DNA from: Halobium salinum
GTDB taxonomy: Archaea; Halobacteriota; Halobacteria; Halobacteriales; Haloferacaceae
Assembly (NCBI RefSeq): GCF_026586625.1
Contig: NZ_JAODIW010000010.1
Coordinates: forward strand, 1 to 64,000
Reading direction: 5' to 3'
Length of the DNA: 64,000 bases
Shown: positions 8,097 to 17,035 of the stretch, piece after piece
Layout: each line of letters begins with the position of its first letter
Numbering within the stretch: position 1 is the first letter of the stretch
Translations under genes and position numbers: made by a program
The notes under the pieces: model-generated
The model's input: the letters and a program-made list of their open reading frames with translations, nothing else
Databases searched by the model: none
What the model was told of the DNA's origin: nothing

Positions 8097-9001
8097 TCGA
8101 CGTACCCCAGGTCTCGCAGCTGTTCCATCGGCATCTCGACCCGGTCGTCCTCGTCGGGAGCGACGCCGCGGACGTGGCGGTCGACCCAGTCGGCCACGTC
8201 GTACACGTCGTCCGGGACGTCCTCGGTCGTCGCGCTGGCGTACGCCCGCCACGAGTGGCTCCCGGGTTTCTCGCCGGCGTCCGCGTCGAAAAACGCCGTC
8301 CGCATCCCGTGGTCCGAGAGGAGCAACAGGTCGTCGTCGGGGCCCAGTGCGGCCGCGACCTCGTCGACGAAACCGCCGACGCGCTCGTACACCTCGCGCA
8401 GTGCCGCCTCGTCGTCGGCATAGGCGTGGCCCGCGGCGTCGAGCGTGTGGACGTGGACGCCGGCGACGCTCACCTCGTGGTGCAGCATCTCCCGGGCCCA
8501 GCCGAACTGCTCGGCACAGAGACCGAGCAGGTCGCGCTCGAACTCGCGGCGGGAGATGTCCTTCGAGACGGCGACCATCAGGTCCCACGCTCGCTGGAGG
8601 TCCGCACCGTCGCCGACGCCCGGCCAGTTGCGCACGACGCCGCCCTCGCGGTCGAACACCGTCTTCCGGTCGGTGCGACCGACGCGTTCGCGTTCGCCGG
8701 TCGCTCTGCCGACGAGGTCTCCGAGTTGTCCGCGGCGGTTCTCGGGGAGCTTCGCCGAGAACTTCGAGGCGAACTCGAGGAGGGGGTTGTCCCACTCGCT
8801 CGTCCCCGACCCGGTGACGCCGTGTTCTTCCGGGTCGAGACCCGTGGCGACCGTGGCCCACACCTCCGGCGTGAACGGCTGGTCGCGGGCGTGAGCGAAC
8901 GTCTGCACCTCGGTCGACGACGCCAACCGGAACGAGTCGAGGTCGAAGTGCTCGACCAGCCCCGCGTCGAGTGCGTCGAGTGCCAGAATCACCAGCGTCA
9001 T
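8093..9001 (-). CDS. Alkaline phosphatase-superfamily protein, nucleotide-pyrophosphatase/phosphodiesterase type
   Basis: 302 aa. Starts MTLVILALDALDAGLVEHF, giving the first metal-ligand Asp. The Thr in FTPEVWATVATG is the expected nucleophile in the phosphodiesterase branch. HVHTLDAAGHAYADD and LLLLSDHGM supply further metal ligands. ATGA overlaps on both sides (8998-9001 and 8093-8096) imply translational coupling. Compared with its neighbours it looks more like type I phosphodiesterases than classic sulfatases. It ends LRDLGYVE. Confidence 0.8.
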   Translation of the reverse strand: MTLVILALDALDAGLVEHFDLDSFRLASSTEVQTFAHARDQPFTPEVWATVATGLDPEEHGVTGSGTSEWDNPLLEFASKFSAKLPENRRGQLGDLVGRATGERERVGRTDRKTVFDREGGVVRNWPGVGDGADLQRAWDLMVAVSKDISRREFERDLLGLCAEQFGWAREMLHHEVSVAGVHVHTLDAAGHAYADDEAALREVYERVGGFVDEVAAALGPDDDLLLLSDHGMRTAFFDADAGEKPGSHSWRAYASATTEDVPDDVYDVADWVDRHVRGVAPDEDDRVEMPMEQLRDLGYVE

Positions 9002-10101
9002 GCGTACCCGAGGTCCTCCAGGTCCTCCATCAGTGCGTCGTCGAGGTCGACGCGTCCCGGCTCGAACCGCTCGTACTCGCGTTCGAGCGAGGGGTCCTCG
9101 GCCGACTCGTCGCTCCACAGCGTCCGCGTCCCCTCGGAGTTGACGATGTGATCGGCGTTGACGGCGGCCTTCTCGTCGCCGTACGTGGCGAACGCCACGT
9201 CCCGGTCGAGGGTGCCTTGGCCGTGTTCCTCCCCGCGGAGGACCGTCGGGACGTCGACGAGGGAGACCACGTCGCCGAGGTCGGGCGCGTTCCGCGTGCC
9301 GAAGGGGACGTTCAGGAGCTCCTCACGCATCACCCCCGGATGCCCCCACAGGTCGTCCTCGCCGAGCAGTTCGCCGTGGTCGGCACAGAACACGACACGT
9401 GCGTCGTCCGGGACGAACTCCCACAGCGGGGCGAGCTTCTCGTCGAGTTCCTCGACCTCGCGACGGTACAGCTCCCGGGTGAGCTCCTTCTCCGCCTCCG
9501 TCCCGCCGCCGCCGACGACGCGGCGGCTGACGGCCTGTGCCTCGGCGCGGCTCACGGGCGAGTCGTCCGGGTCGTAGGGGTGGTGTGGCTCCATCAGGTG
9601 GAGCCAGCCGAACCAGTCGTCCTCGTCCTCGACGTGCGTTCGGAACTCCTCGACGACGGCCTCGGCGCGTCGGAAGGATTTCGGCACCGAGCCGAACCGG
9701 GACTGGAGCTGCTGGTACTGGTTCCACCCCCACACGGCGGCCTTGTACGGGAGGGTCCCCTGCGTGAGGAAAATCGCCCCTTTGTCCTTCAGGGACTCGC
9801 CGCCGCCCTTCGGCGAGTGGAAGCGGTCGAACCCCTCGTCGTAGCCGTACTCGGCCGAGAGGAGGTGGTTCGTCGTGATGCCGACGGCCGGGCGGTCCAT
9901 GTGGTTCGCGAGCGACGACCCCGGGTGGAGACCGGTGCCGTCGGGGTACTCCCCGCCGATGGTCGCCGGGAAGCTGCCCATCGTGGCGGTGCAAGCCGAG
10001 AACGCGCGGTCGTGGGTGGTGTCGAGGTACGACTCCGTCCTCGGCATGTGTTTCAGGTAATCGTATCGGAGCGAGTCGATGGTGACGAGTAGTCGTTTCA
10101 T
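8998..10101 (-). CDS. Sulfatase-like hydrolase/transferase
   Basis: 367 aa. The N-terminal RLLVTIDSLRYDYL carries the metal-binding Asp and the DSLRxD signature seen in archaeal sulfatase-like proteins. The region TATMGSFPATIGGEYPDG contains the candidate Ser/Thr nucleophile. HLMEPHHPYDP and VVFCADHGELLGE are the central and C-terminal metal sites. No Cys-x-Pro-x-Arg formylglycine motif is seen, so phospho- or sulfo-group transfer or hydrolysis through Ser/Thr is likelier than a type I sulfatase. It lies 13 bases downstream of the next sulfatase-like gene and ends LEDLGYA. Confidence 0.85.
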   Translation of the reverse strand: MKRLLVTIDSLRYDYLKHMPRTESYLDTTHDRAFSACTATMGSFPATIGGEYPDGTGLHPGSSLANHMDRPAVGITTNHLLSAEYGYDEGFDRFHSPKGGGESLKDKGAIFLTQGTLPYKAAVWGWNQYQQLQSRFGSVPKSFRRAEAVVEEFRTHVEDEDDWFGWLHLMEPHHPYDPDDSPVSRAEAQAVSRRVVGGGGTEAEKELTRELYRREVEELDEKLAPLWEFVPDDARVVFCADHGELLGEDDLWGHPGVMREELLNVPFGTRNAPDLGDVVSLVDVPTVLRGEEHGQGTLDRDVAFATYGDEKAAVNADHIVNSEGTRTLWSDESAEDPSLEREYERFEPGRVDLDDALMEDLEDLGYA

Positions 10102-10114
10102 GCGTAGTCCAGTG

Positions 10115-11530
10115 TTACAGGTAACCGAGTTCCTTCAGGCGCTGCTGTGCGGCGTCGTCGATGTCGTCCGACGAGTCCCCGTCGCGCCCCGCCGTGAGGA
10201 GCGCGACCCAGTCGTCGAAGTCGACGCCCCACACGTCCGCCGGGGCGTCCTCGTCGACCGCCGCCTGCCAGGACGGGCCGTTCCCAACGTCCCAGACCCG
10301 CACGTCGCCGAGCGAGTCCCGGACGTACTTGCGGCGCTCGTGGCCGTCGTACACCGCGTGCTGGGCACGACGCCAGTAGTCCGCACGCTCGTCCGGAACG
10401 GACGCGGTGCTCGGGCCGGCAATCTCGGCCTCCGCGTGGTCGCGCGTGAACCCCGCGAGGGTGTCGCCGTCGCGGACGGCCTCGACGATTCCGCGCAGGT
10501 CGGCGTGGCTCGCGAGCCCCGGGACGGTCACGTCGTCGGCCTCGCGGGGGTCGATGACGTCGAAGGGGACGTGGAGCAGCGCCTCGGAGAGGCTCGACGT
10601 GTGGTGAATCATCCCCTCGTCGGCGGCGAAGCCGAGGTTCTCGCCGTGGTCGGCGGTGACGACGAACACCGTGTCGCGGCTCGTCTCGCGCTGAATCTCG
10701 TGGACCATCCCCGCGACGAGCCGGTCGAGGTACTCGACGCCCGCGCCGTACAGTTCGCGGATGGCGCGAACCTCCGACTCGTACCCCTCGCCGCCGGCCG
10801 CGATGACGTCCCAGACGTCGAAGTCGTGGTCGGTGAACGTCTTCGGCACCGAGTACAGCGAGTCGTCGAGGCCGCGGAAGGGGAGATGGGGGGAGTGTGC
10901 CTCCATCAGGTTCGCGAAGGCGAACACCGGCCGGTCCCGGTCGTCGGCGAGTTCGCGCTGTAACTCGCGGGCGATGGACTGGCCGCCGAAGTCGAGGGGT
11001 TTCGCGACCGGCAGCTTCTGGAACAGGTCGTCGGCTTTGAGCACCGCCCCGTTCAGCAGCGACTTCCAGGGGTTCTCGTGGGCCATCGCCTTCCGGAGGA
11101 ACTCGCGGTGGGCCGCCAACCCGTCCTTCTCGGTACCGTCGATGTGCTCCTGGACGTCCATCCCCTCCGGGAACCACTTCGACCGGGAGATGGCGGTGAA
11201 CGAGTCGAACAGCGTGTCGAAGCCGAACACCGGGCCCGCGTACACGTTCGCGGAGACGCCGACCCGCCGGTAGTCGGGGATGGCGTCGAACCAGGTCTCC
11301 GACTCGGGGACGGCCATCCGACGGTTCCACGAGTGGACGCCGTGCTCGCGGGGGAGTTCGCCGGTGAACATCGACGCGTGGCTCGGGACGCTCCACGAGG
11401 AGAGCGCACGCATCCCCTCGAACCGGGCCGTGGCGAGCGAGCGGAGTCGGTCCGCGTACTCGTCGTAGTAGTCCTTCCGCACCGTGTCCAGACAGAGGAG
11501 TACGATGTTCGGCGACGGCATGCTCGTCAT
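10115..11530 (-). CDS. Sulfatase family protein
   Basis: 471 aa from the ATG at 11530 (MTSMPSPNIVLLCLDTVRKD); the ATG at 11521 is an alternative. The most canonical sulfatase of the four: DTVRKD metal site, the nucleophile loop SSWSVPSHASMFTGELP followed by HGVHSW, ANLMEAHSPHLPF and FVVTADHGENLG. The nucleophile position is Ser or Thr in a S-x-P-S-H-x-S context rather than a Cys destined for formylglycine. It ends LKELGYL. First of the four superfamily members in the operon order, 88 bases after the glycosyltransferase gene. Confidence 0.87.
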   Translation of the reverse strand: MTSMPSPNIVLLCLDTVRKDYYDEYADRLRSLATARFEGMRALSSWSVPSHASMFTGELPREHGVHSWNRRMAVPESETWFDAIPDYRRVGVSANVYAGPVFGFDTLFDSFTAISRSKWFPEGMDVQEHIDGTEKDGLAAHREFLRKAMAHENPWKSLLNGAVLKADDLFQKLPVAKPLDFGGQSIARELQRELADDRDRPVFAFANLMEAHSPHLPFRGLDDSLYSVPKTFTDHDFDVWDVIAAGGEGYESEVRAIRELYGAGVEYLDRLVAGMVHEIQRETSRDTVFVVTADHGENLGFAADEGMIHHTSSLSEALLHVPFDVIDPREADDVTVPGLASHADLRGIVEAVRDGDTLAGFTRDHAEAEIAGPSTASVPDERADYWRRAQHAVYDGHERRKYVRDSLGDVRVWDVGNGPSWQAAVDEDAPADVWGVDFDDWVALLTAGRDGDSSDDIDDAAQQRLKELGYL

Positions 11531-11618
11531 ACGCTCACCCCAGGTGTCGTCGGCCGGTCGCATAACGGTTCCCCACCCGTTCGACCGTCACACTCGCCGC
11601 ATCGCGAGGTAACGCGGG

Positions 11619-12842
11619 TCACCCGCTCGGCTCCGGCGACGACGCGGGAGCGTCGGTCGCGGTCGCGGCCTCGTCTGTCGCGTCGTCCGCGGTGACCTCC
11701 CGAACGACCCGCCGCAACCCCGCCGCGAAGTGCTCGTAGGCGTACGGCTCGGCGCGCGCCTGGATGGCGTCGGCGTCGAAGTCCGCGGCGTCGAAGTCGC
11801 GGACCGTAGCGCGGACCGACTCGACGGTCGGGTCGAACAACAGTCCGGTGACCCCCTCCTCCACCTGGTAGCGCGTGAACCCCTCGTCCACGCCGAGAAG
11901 CGGCTTCCCGGCCGTCAGCGCCTCGGCGCCGACGAGGCCGAAGTCCTCCTGTTTCGGCGCGTAGACGACCGCCGTCGCGTTGGCGACCAGCGACTCGATG
12001 TCGTCGACGAAGCCGCGAATCTCGACGTTGTCGGCGGCGGCGGCGAGGCGCTCCAGTTTCTCGCGCTGCTCGCCGTCGCCGGCGACGACGAGTCGCTCGT
12101 CCAGCCCGGCGAACGCCTCCACGAGCAGGTCGATGCGCTTCTCGGGGGCGAGTCGCGACCACGTGACGAAGTAGCCGTCGTCGCCCTCGTTCCGCCAGTC
12201 GCCGGATATCGGCGGGTAGACGACCGTCGCGTCCTCGTCGTAGTAGCGACGGATGCGCGCGGCGATGAGTTCGCTGTTGGCGACGAACCGGTCGACGTAG
12301 TCGTTCGCCTCCTTGTCGAGGGCGCGCCACGCCTTCGCGTAGGCCCGGAGCGCGAAGCCGAGACCGGGGTAGTCGAGCCCGCCGATGCGGTCCCGGTAGA
12401 GGTCGTACAGCCAGCGCGGAGGGCTGTGTGGGTAGTGGACGACCTTCTGGTCCACCTCGGGGACGTACGACTTCGAGAGCGGGGCGCTCTCGAATATCAC
12501 GTCGTAGTCGGACAGCGCCGGGTGGGCGTCGGTCATGTCGAGCGCGACGTTGAGCGTCTCGAGCGGGTTCATCCCCTCGTTCTTCCACTCGAGGAGCGCG
12601 CTCGTCGGCCCGGTGACGTACTTCGACTGCCGGATGGGGATGACGCGCACGTCGGACGGGATGTCGGTCCCGCGGGCGACGTACATCGTGTAGATGGGCG
12701 CGTCGAGGACGCGTGCGGCCTCGATGGCGAACTTCTCGCCGCCGCCGATTCCGGGGAACCGGTCGTGGAGGATGGCGATCGAGGTGGAGGACAGCGGCGG
12801 GTCGTCGCCCTCCGTCGACACGTCGGCGGGTTCGTCGGGCAT
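11619..12842 (-). CDS. Glycosyltransferase family 4 (GT-B) protein
   Basis: 407 aa. The N-terminal half begins SIAILHDRFPGIGGGEKFAI, the glycine-rich acceptor-side loop of GT4. The C-terminal half has VTWSRLAPEKRIDLLVEAF, VVAGDGEQREKL and a PKQEDFGLVGAEALTAGKPL block containing the E-x7-E motif that binds the nucleotide sugar. The tail is a Thr/Ala/Asp-rich disordered extension. Likely adds a hexose to a lipid-linked glycan on the cytoplasmic face. Lies between a GT2 gene and the sulfatase-like genes on the same strand, which suggests one pathway. Confidence 0.87.
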   Translation of the reverse strand: MPDEPADVSTEGDDPPLSSTSIAILHDRFPGIGGGEKFAIEAARVLDAPIYTMYVARGTDIPSDVRVIPIRQSKYVTGPTSALLEWKNEGMNPLETLNVALDMTDAHPALSDYDVIFESAPLSKSYVPEVDQKVVHYPHSPPRWLYDLYRDRIGGLDYPGLGFALRAYAKAWRALDKEANDYVDRFVANSELIAARIRRYYDEDATVVYPPISGDWRNEGDDGYFVTWSRLAPEKRIDLLVEAFAGLDERLVVAGDGEQREKLERLAAAADNVEIRGFVDDIESLVANATAVVYAPKQEDFGLVGAEALTAGKPLLGVDEGFTRYQVEEGVTGLLFDPTVESVRATVRDFDAADFDADAIQARAEPYAYEHFAAGLRRVVREVTADDATDEAATATDAPASSPEPSG

Positions 12843-12902
12843 TAGCGAGCCGTGTGCCCCCTGTACAAAAAAGCGTCCCGAAGTCGCCGACCGAACTGTC
12901 GG

Positions 12903-14048
12903 CTACTTGTACGCTTCTCGGAGCTCCTCGTCGACCTCCCAGATGGGGCCGCCCTCGCCGCGGAGGAGCTTCACGCTGGCCCAGAACAGCGACACCTGCG
13001 TGTCGAAGAGGGCGTACGCGGGCTGGAGGCTCCCGAGTCGGTCGCGCGAACCCAGCGCGACGAACCCGCCGAGGCCGAGGAGGAACGCCAGTCCGAGCGG
13101 CGGGAACGTCGTCAGGAAGCCGACCGTGAGCGAGCCGAGACCGAGCGCGAGCAGCCACGGCGAGAGCACCATGAACGCCCAGTTGAACGGGAGCACCACG
13201 AGCCCGTACAGGCCGAGCGACCGGTCGAAGACGGCGTCGCGGTGCTGGAAGAGGAGTCGGACGAGCCCCATCGCGCGGCGGTCCTTCTGGGAGCGGCGCT
13301 TCGAGAAGTCCGAGAAGGACGCCTCCTTGAACCGGATGGCGGGGTCGTAGACGACGCGGGCGCCACCCTTGCGAATCTTGAGCGCGAGTTCCGTGTCGTC
13401 GGCGATGGACTCGGGGTCGATGGGGACGACGCGGTCGTTCTCGAAGGCGGAGAAGGGGCCGTGGAAGATGAGCGTCGAGTCGAGGTGGGATTCGAGGGTC
13501 TGGACCATCCCCTGCATCCCGCGGTAGTCGGTCTCCACCTCGCTGCCGCCGAGCACCTCGGCGTTGCGTCCGGTGACGGCACCGACCTCGGGGTCGGCGA
13601 GGTTGGCGGCCGCCTCGCGCAACGCGTCCGGTGCGATGCGGGAGTCACAGTCGGTCTTGACGACCATCTCGTTCTCGGCGGCGGCGTAGGCGTCGTTGAG
13701 CGCGGCGGCGAGCCCGCGGCGTTCGCCCTCGCGGATGAGCGTGAGGGAGGGCGCGTCGCGGTCGGCGAAGAACGACTCGACGAGGTCCGGGGTGGCGTCG
13801 TCGCTCGAGTCGACGACGACGACCTCGACCTTCGCCATCGGGTAGTCGAGCGCGAGGAGGTCCTCGAGTTTGCTCTCGACGATGGACGCCTCGTTGTAGG
13901 TCGGCAAGACGATGCTGACGGTCGGTTCGTCGCGACGCTTGTCGGCGGGGGAGCCTTCGGGGGTCCAGAGGGCGTAGAGGCCGTAAAACAGCCCGAAGGG
14001 GACGCCCGCGAGGATGCAGGCGACGATGCCGACGAAGAGGAGGCTCAT
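12903..14048 (-). CDS. Membrane glycosyltransferase family 2
   Basis: 381 aa from the ATG at 14048 (MSLLFVGIVACILAGVPFGL, an N-terminal membrane segment). The GT-A domain follows: SIVLPTYNEASIV, VVVVDSSDD, the DxD-type KTDCDSR and a Q/R-rich SKRRSQKDRRAMG close to the usual QxxRW position. Two or three membrane helices lie near the C-terminus (LVVLPFNWAFMVL onward). The longer frame to 14183 is basic and enters the divergent promoter, so I rejected it. It is divergent from aglJ, with about 184 bases between the two starts. Predicted to work on lipid-linked sugars at the membrane. Confidence 0.87.
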   Translation of the reverse strand: MSLLFVGIVACILAGVPFGLFYGLYALWTPEGSPADKRRDEPTVSIVLPTYNEASIVESKLEDLLALDYPMAKVEVVVVDSSDDATPDLVESFFADRDAPSLTLIREGERRGLAAALNDAYAAAENEMVVKTDCDSRIAPDALREAAANLADPEVGAVTGRNAEVLGGSEVETDYRGMQGMVQTLESHLDSTLIFHGPFSAFENDRVVPIDPESIADDTELALKIRKGGARVVYDPAIRFKEASFSDFSKRRSQKDRRAMGLVRLLFQHRDAVFDRSLGLYGLVVLPFNWAFMVLSPWLLALGLGSLTVGFLTTFPPLGLAFLLGLGGFVALGSRDRLGSLQPAYALFDTQVSLFWASVKLLRGEGGPIWEVDEELREAYK

Positions 14049-14202
14049 GCTCCGGGGTTCTCGGATGGGCGCCAAAGGTGGTTCGGTAGGAGACGCGACG
14101 AGTCGGTCAGTCACGGGCGGGTTCGCCGGCAGGTGCGTCGGCCGACGGCGCCGAGCGTCCGTCTGCCGGCGGAAATCGGGCACCGACGGCGAGCGGAAGC
14201 GC

Positions 14203-14210
14203 TTTTATAT
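14203..14210 (+). promoter_or_regulatory. TATA box of aglJ
   Basis: TTTTATAT centred 27 bases before the aglJ ATG. It is one of the clearest core promoters in the window and implies a leaderless transcript. Confidence 0.75.
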
Positions 14211-14232
14211 CTCGCCGAACCACGGACTCACA

Positions 14233-15348
14233 ATGGACCGCGCCGACGTCTGTGTCCTCCTCCCCGCCTACAACGAGGCCGAGACCATCGCCGAGGTGGT
14301 GGACGGCTACCGGGACGCGGGGTTCACCGACATCCTCGTCATCGACGGCGACTCCGACGACGACACCCGCGCCATCGCGGCCGACCACGGCGCCGAGGTG
14401 GTCGTCCAGTCCGGCATCGGGAAGGGACAGGCCGTCCGCGAGGCCGTCTCGCAGTTCGTCGAGGCGCCGTACGTCCTCCTCGCGGACGCCGACGCGACCT
14501 ACCGCCCGGAGGACGCCGAGGCGATGCTCGAGCCGCTGGAAGACGGGTACGAGCACGTCATCGGCGACCGCTTCGCCGACATGCGGCCCGGCGCGATGAC
14601 GTTCCTCAACCGGGTCGGCAACCGCATCGTCAACCGGGCGTTCTACTTCATCCACCGCTACGACTACCGGGACATCCTCTCTGGCTACCGCGCGTTCACC
14701 CGCCGCTCCTTCGAGCGGATGACGCTCACCGCCGACGGGTTCGGCATCGAGACCGAGATGTCCGTCGAGTGCGCCAAGAAGAACATCCCGACGACGGTCG
14801 TCCCGATCACCTACAAGCCCCGCCCGAACGGCTCCAACACGAACCTCCGTCCGTTCCGCGACGGCGGCATCATCTTCCTCGAGCTGTACCGCCGCGCGAA
14901 GACCAACAACCCCCTCTTCTACTTCGGGAGCGCCGGCGTCATCTCCTCGCTGGTCGGCCTCCTGCTCGCCGCCTACGTCGGCTACGAGTGGTTCATCGCC
15001 TTCCCCCGGCGGAGCCACGAGGTGCTCGCCGTCGCCGCCGCAATGGCCCTCATCTTCGGCGTCCAGCTACTCATCTTCGGCGTGCTCTCGGACATGATAG
15101 CCTCCTTCCACCGCGAGCTGCTGAGCCGCATCAACGAGGTCGCCGACGCCGCCGGCGTCGAGGACCGCGGCCCCCGAAAGCTCCGACGGACCGGCCGACT
15201 CGACGTCGACGCGGGGACGGACGACGGGCCGAGGACCGCCCGTGGCACGGACGACGCCCCCGACGCCGACGACTCGCGCGAAGGCCCCGAACACCGGAGC
15301 AGACCGGAGGCCCCCGTCGCGACCGACGACGGTCCGAACGGCGACTGA
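14233..15348 (+). CDS. aglJ: S-layer N-glycosylation glycosyltransferase AglJ
   Basis: 371 aa from the ATG at 14233. AglJ adds the first hexose to dolichol phosphate in haloarchaeal N-glycosylation. The GT2 domain shows VLLPAYNEAETIAEVVDG, LVIDGDSDDDT, the DxD motif DAD at residues 85-87 (LLADADATYRPED) and the family stretch DILSGYRAFTRRSFERM. Two C-terminal membrane helices (about 227-285) anchor it. The last roughly 60 residues form an acidic, Asp/Gly/Pro-rich tail that looks disordered. An upstream frame extension to 14014 is ruled out by the TATA box at 14203-14210. Confidence 0.9.
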   Translation: MDRADVCVLLPAYNEAETIAEVVDGYRDAGFTDILVIDGDSDDDTRAIAADHGAEVVVQSGIGKGQAVREAVSQFVEAPYVLLADADATYRPEDAEAMLEPLEDGYEHVIGDRFADMRPGAMTFLNRVGNRIVNRAFYFIHRYDYRDILSGYRAFTRRSFERMTLTADGFGIETEMSVECAKKNIPTTVVPITYKPRPNGSNTNLRPFRDGGIIFLELYRRAKTNNPLFYFGSAGVISSLVGLLLAAYVGYEWFIAFPRRSHEVLAVAAAMALIFGVQLLIFGVLSDMIASFHRELLSRINEVADAAGVEDRGPRKLRRTGRLDVDAGTDDGPRTARGTDDAPDADDSREGPEHRSRPEAPVATDDGPNGD

Positions 15349-15451
15349 GTGGGGCGACACCGGGCGGTGACCGTCTCTCGACTCCCCGCTACTCCCTCCG
15401 ACCGCCGCTCTCGACGCCCTCGTACCCACCCACTCGGCCCGACGGTTCCGC

Positions 15452-15967
15452 TCACTCCACCCGTCGCTTCTCCTTCTCGACCACGCGGACGTTCCCGATT
15501 CGCGTGTTCGGGTACCCTCCCTCGCCGTCCTTCTCGACGGCCTTGACCATGTCCCAGACGACGCCGAGCCCCGTCGTCACGCCCTGAATCGCCTCCATCT
15601 CGCAGCCGGTCTTCCCGGTCGTCTCGACCACGACGGTGAGCGTTACCCGCTCGTCTGCGAGGTCGAAGTCGGTGTCGACGTTCGTGATGGGAATCTGGTG
15701 GCACATCGGCACCGTCTCCCAGGTGTGCTTGACCGCTTGAATCGCCCCGACGCGGGCGGTCGCGAGGACGTCCCCTTTGCCGACTTCGTCGTCTCGGATG
15801 GCGGCGACGGTCGACGACTGGAGTCGAATCTCGCCGCGGGCGACCGCCCGGCGGGCCGAGTCGGGCTTGTCGCCCACGTCGACCATCTGCACCTCGCCGG
15901 CGGCGTCGGTGTGGGTGAGGTCGGCGGCGCCGGTCGCGTTCCCCTCGGCCTCGGAGTCCTCGGTCAT
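15452..15967 (-). CDS. moaC: Cyclic pyranopterin monophosphate synthase MoaC
   Basis: 171 aa. Second step of molybdenum cofactor synthesis: converts the MoaA product to cyclic pyranopterin monophosphate. Family marks are MVDVGDKPDSARRA, KGDVLATARVGAIQAVKHT, the active-site VPMCHQIPIT and GKTGCEMEAIQGVTTG with WDMVKAVEKD. An acidic N-terminal extension of about 25 residues precedes the domain, common in halophiles. Convergent with aglJ and 26 bases after the UVDE-type gene on the same strand, so possibly cotranscribed. Confidence 0.93.
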   Translation of the reverse strand: MTEDSEAEGNATGAADLTHTDAAGEVQMVDVGDKPDSARRAVARGEIRLQSSTVAAIRDDEVGKGDVLATARVGAIQAVKHTWETVPMCHQIPITNVDTDFDLADERVTLTVVVETTGKTGCEMEAIQGVTTGLGVVWDMVKAVEKDGEGGYPNTRIGNVRVVEKEKRRVE

Positions 15968-15993
15968 GGGTGAGTCTCCGCGGGCCGGCGTCT

Positions 15994-16932
15994 TCACTCT
16001 GGTCGTCCCGGCTCCCTCGCGCCGGCGGCTTCGGACTCCCGAAGCGCCAGCACCGCCCGCTCCTTGGCACCGGCTTCGAGCATCACGTCCGACTCGCGGG
16101 CGAGCCAGTCGGGCACGCTGGCCACGTACTCGGAGTGGGCCCCTGGCTTCGCGTCCGGGTCGTCGTGCAGGCGCGCCGGCTCGGAGTAGTGGGTGGCCGG
16201 TCGGACGCCGTCCGGCCACGTCCCGGCCGCGAGGGCGAACGCCTCCCGGTGACTCAACCCTCGGCTGGCGAACGTGTGGTGGTGGTAGTCGAACACGATG
16301 GGGACGCCGAGGGGGTCGCCGACCGCCTCGACGAGTTCCGGCACCGACCAGAGGCTCTCCGAATCGTCGTTCTCGACGGTCAGACGCTCACGGGCGGCCG
16401 GCGAGAGGCGCTCGACGGCGGCGCGGAACCGTTCACCCGTGGCCGACTTGTCGCCGTAGTGGGCGCCGATGTGGACGTTGATGCCGTAGTACGGCGACCG
16501 GTCGAGCCCCAGCAAATCGAGCCACGCGCCGTGGTTCTCCAGGTCGCGGAGGGAGTTCTCGACGGTGTCTTCGGACTCGCTCGCCAGTTTGACCCAGTGG
16601 CTCGGGTGGAAGGTCAGGCGCATCCCGTGCTCTCGGACGAACGCGCCGCAGTCCTCGGCCACCTCGCGGATTTCCTCGTAGTCGGGCAACTGCTCGAGGT
16701 CGTACTGTGAGTGCCACGGGACGAGGTCGGAGGTGCACCGGTAGAAGTCGATTCCGTGCTCGCGGTTCCACTCCAGAATCTCGCGGAGGTCCCTGAAATT
16801 CTGCAGCGTCAGTTCGGAGGCGTAGGGGAGGCCGCGCTCCTCCCACGTCCGCTCTCGCATCCCGCGGTTACAGCGAAGCGGCGGGTCGCGCTCGCGGAGC
16901 GTGCGGTTCATACAGACGTAACCGAGGGCCAT
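15994..16932 (-). CDS. uvsE: UV DNA damage endonuclease (UVDE/UvsE family)
   Basis: 312 aa. UVDE enzymes nick DNA 5' to cyclobutane dimers and 6-4 photoproducts and start an alternative excision repair. Recognisable elements are the start MALGYVCMNRTL, DLREILEWNREHGIDFYRCT, the metal-ligand stretches RLTFHPSHW, YGINVHIGAHYGDK, LTVENDDSE, PIVFDYHHH and THYSEP. It is a TIM-barrel metal enzyme acting in the cytoplasm. Light exposure in hypersaline habitats fits the role. It is divergent from the membrane protein gene at 17036. Confidence 0.9.
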   Translation of the reverse strand: MALGYVCMNRTLRERDPPLRCNRGMRERTWEERGLPYASELTLQNFRDLREILEWNREHGIDFYRCTSDLVPWHSQYDLEQLPDYEEIREVAEDCGAFVREHGMRLTFHPSHWVKLASESEDTVENSLRDLENHGAWLDLLGLDRSPYYGINVHIGAHYGDKSATGERFRAAVERLSPAARERLTVENDDSESLWSVPELVEAVGDPLGVPIVFDYHHHTFASRGLSHREAFALAAGTWPDGVRPATHYSEPARLHDDPDAKPGAHSEYVASVPDWLARESDVMLEAGAKERAVLALRESEAAGAREPGRPE

Positions 16933-17035
16933 TCGTGTCGGGGGAGGGGCCGGCCGCGGTTAGCCCGCACGGTCGCGGAACCCGGGACGTCGGTGTCACA
17001 AGAGCCTTCTCGGAGCCCCGACGAGGGGTGAGACG

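Noticed and set aside
12852-15587. 911-aa plus-strand open frame spanning several genes
   Set aside because: It is antisense to the GT2 gene and out of frame with aglJ; its His/Arg-rich composition is the usual shadow of a high-G+C coding strand.
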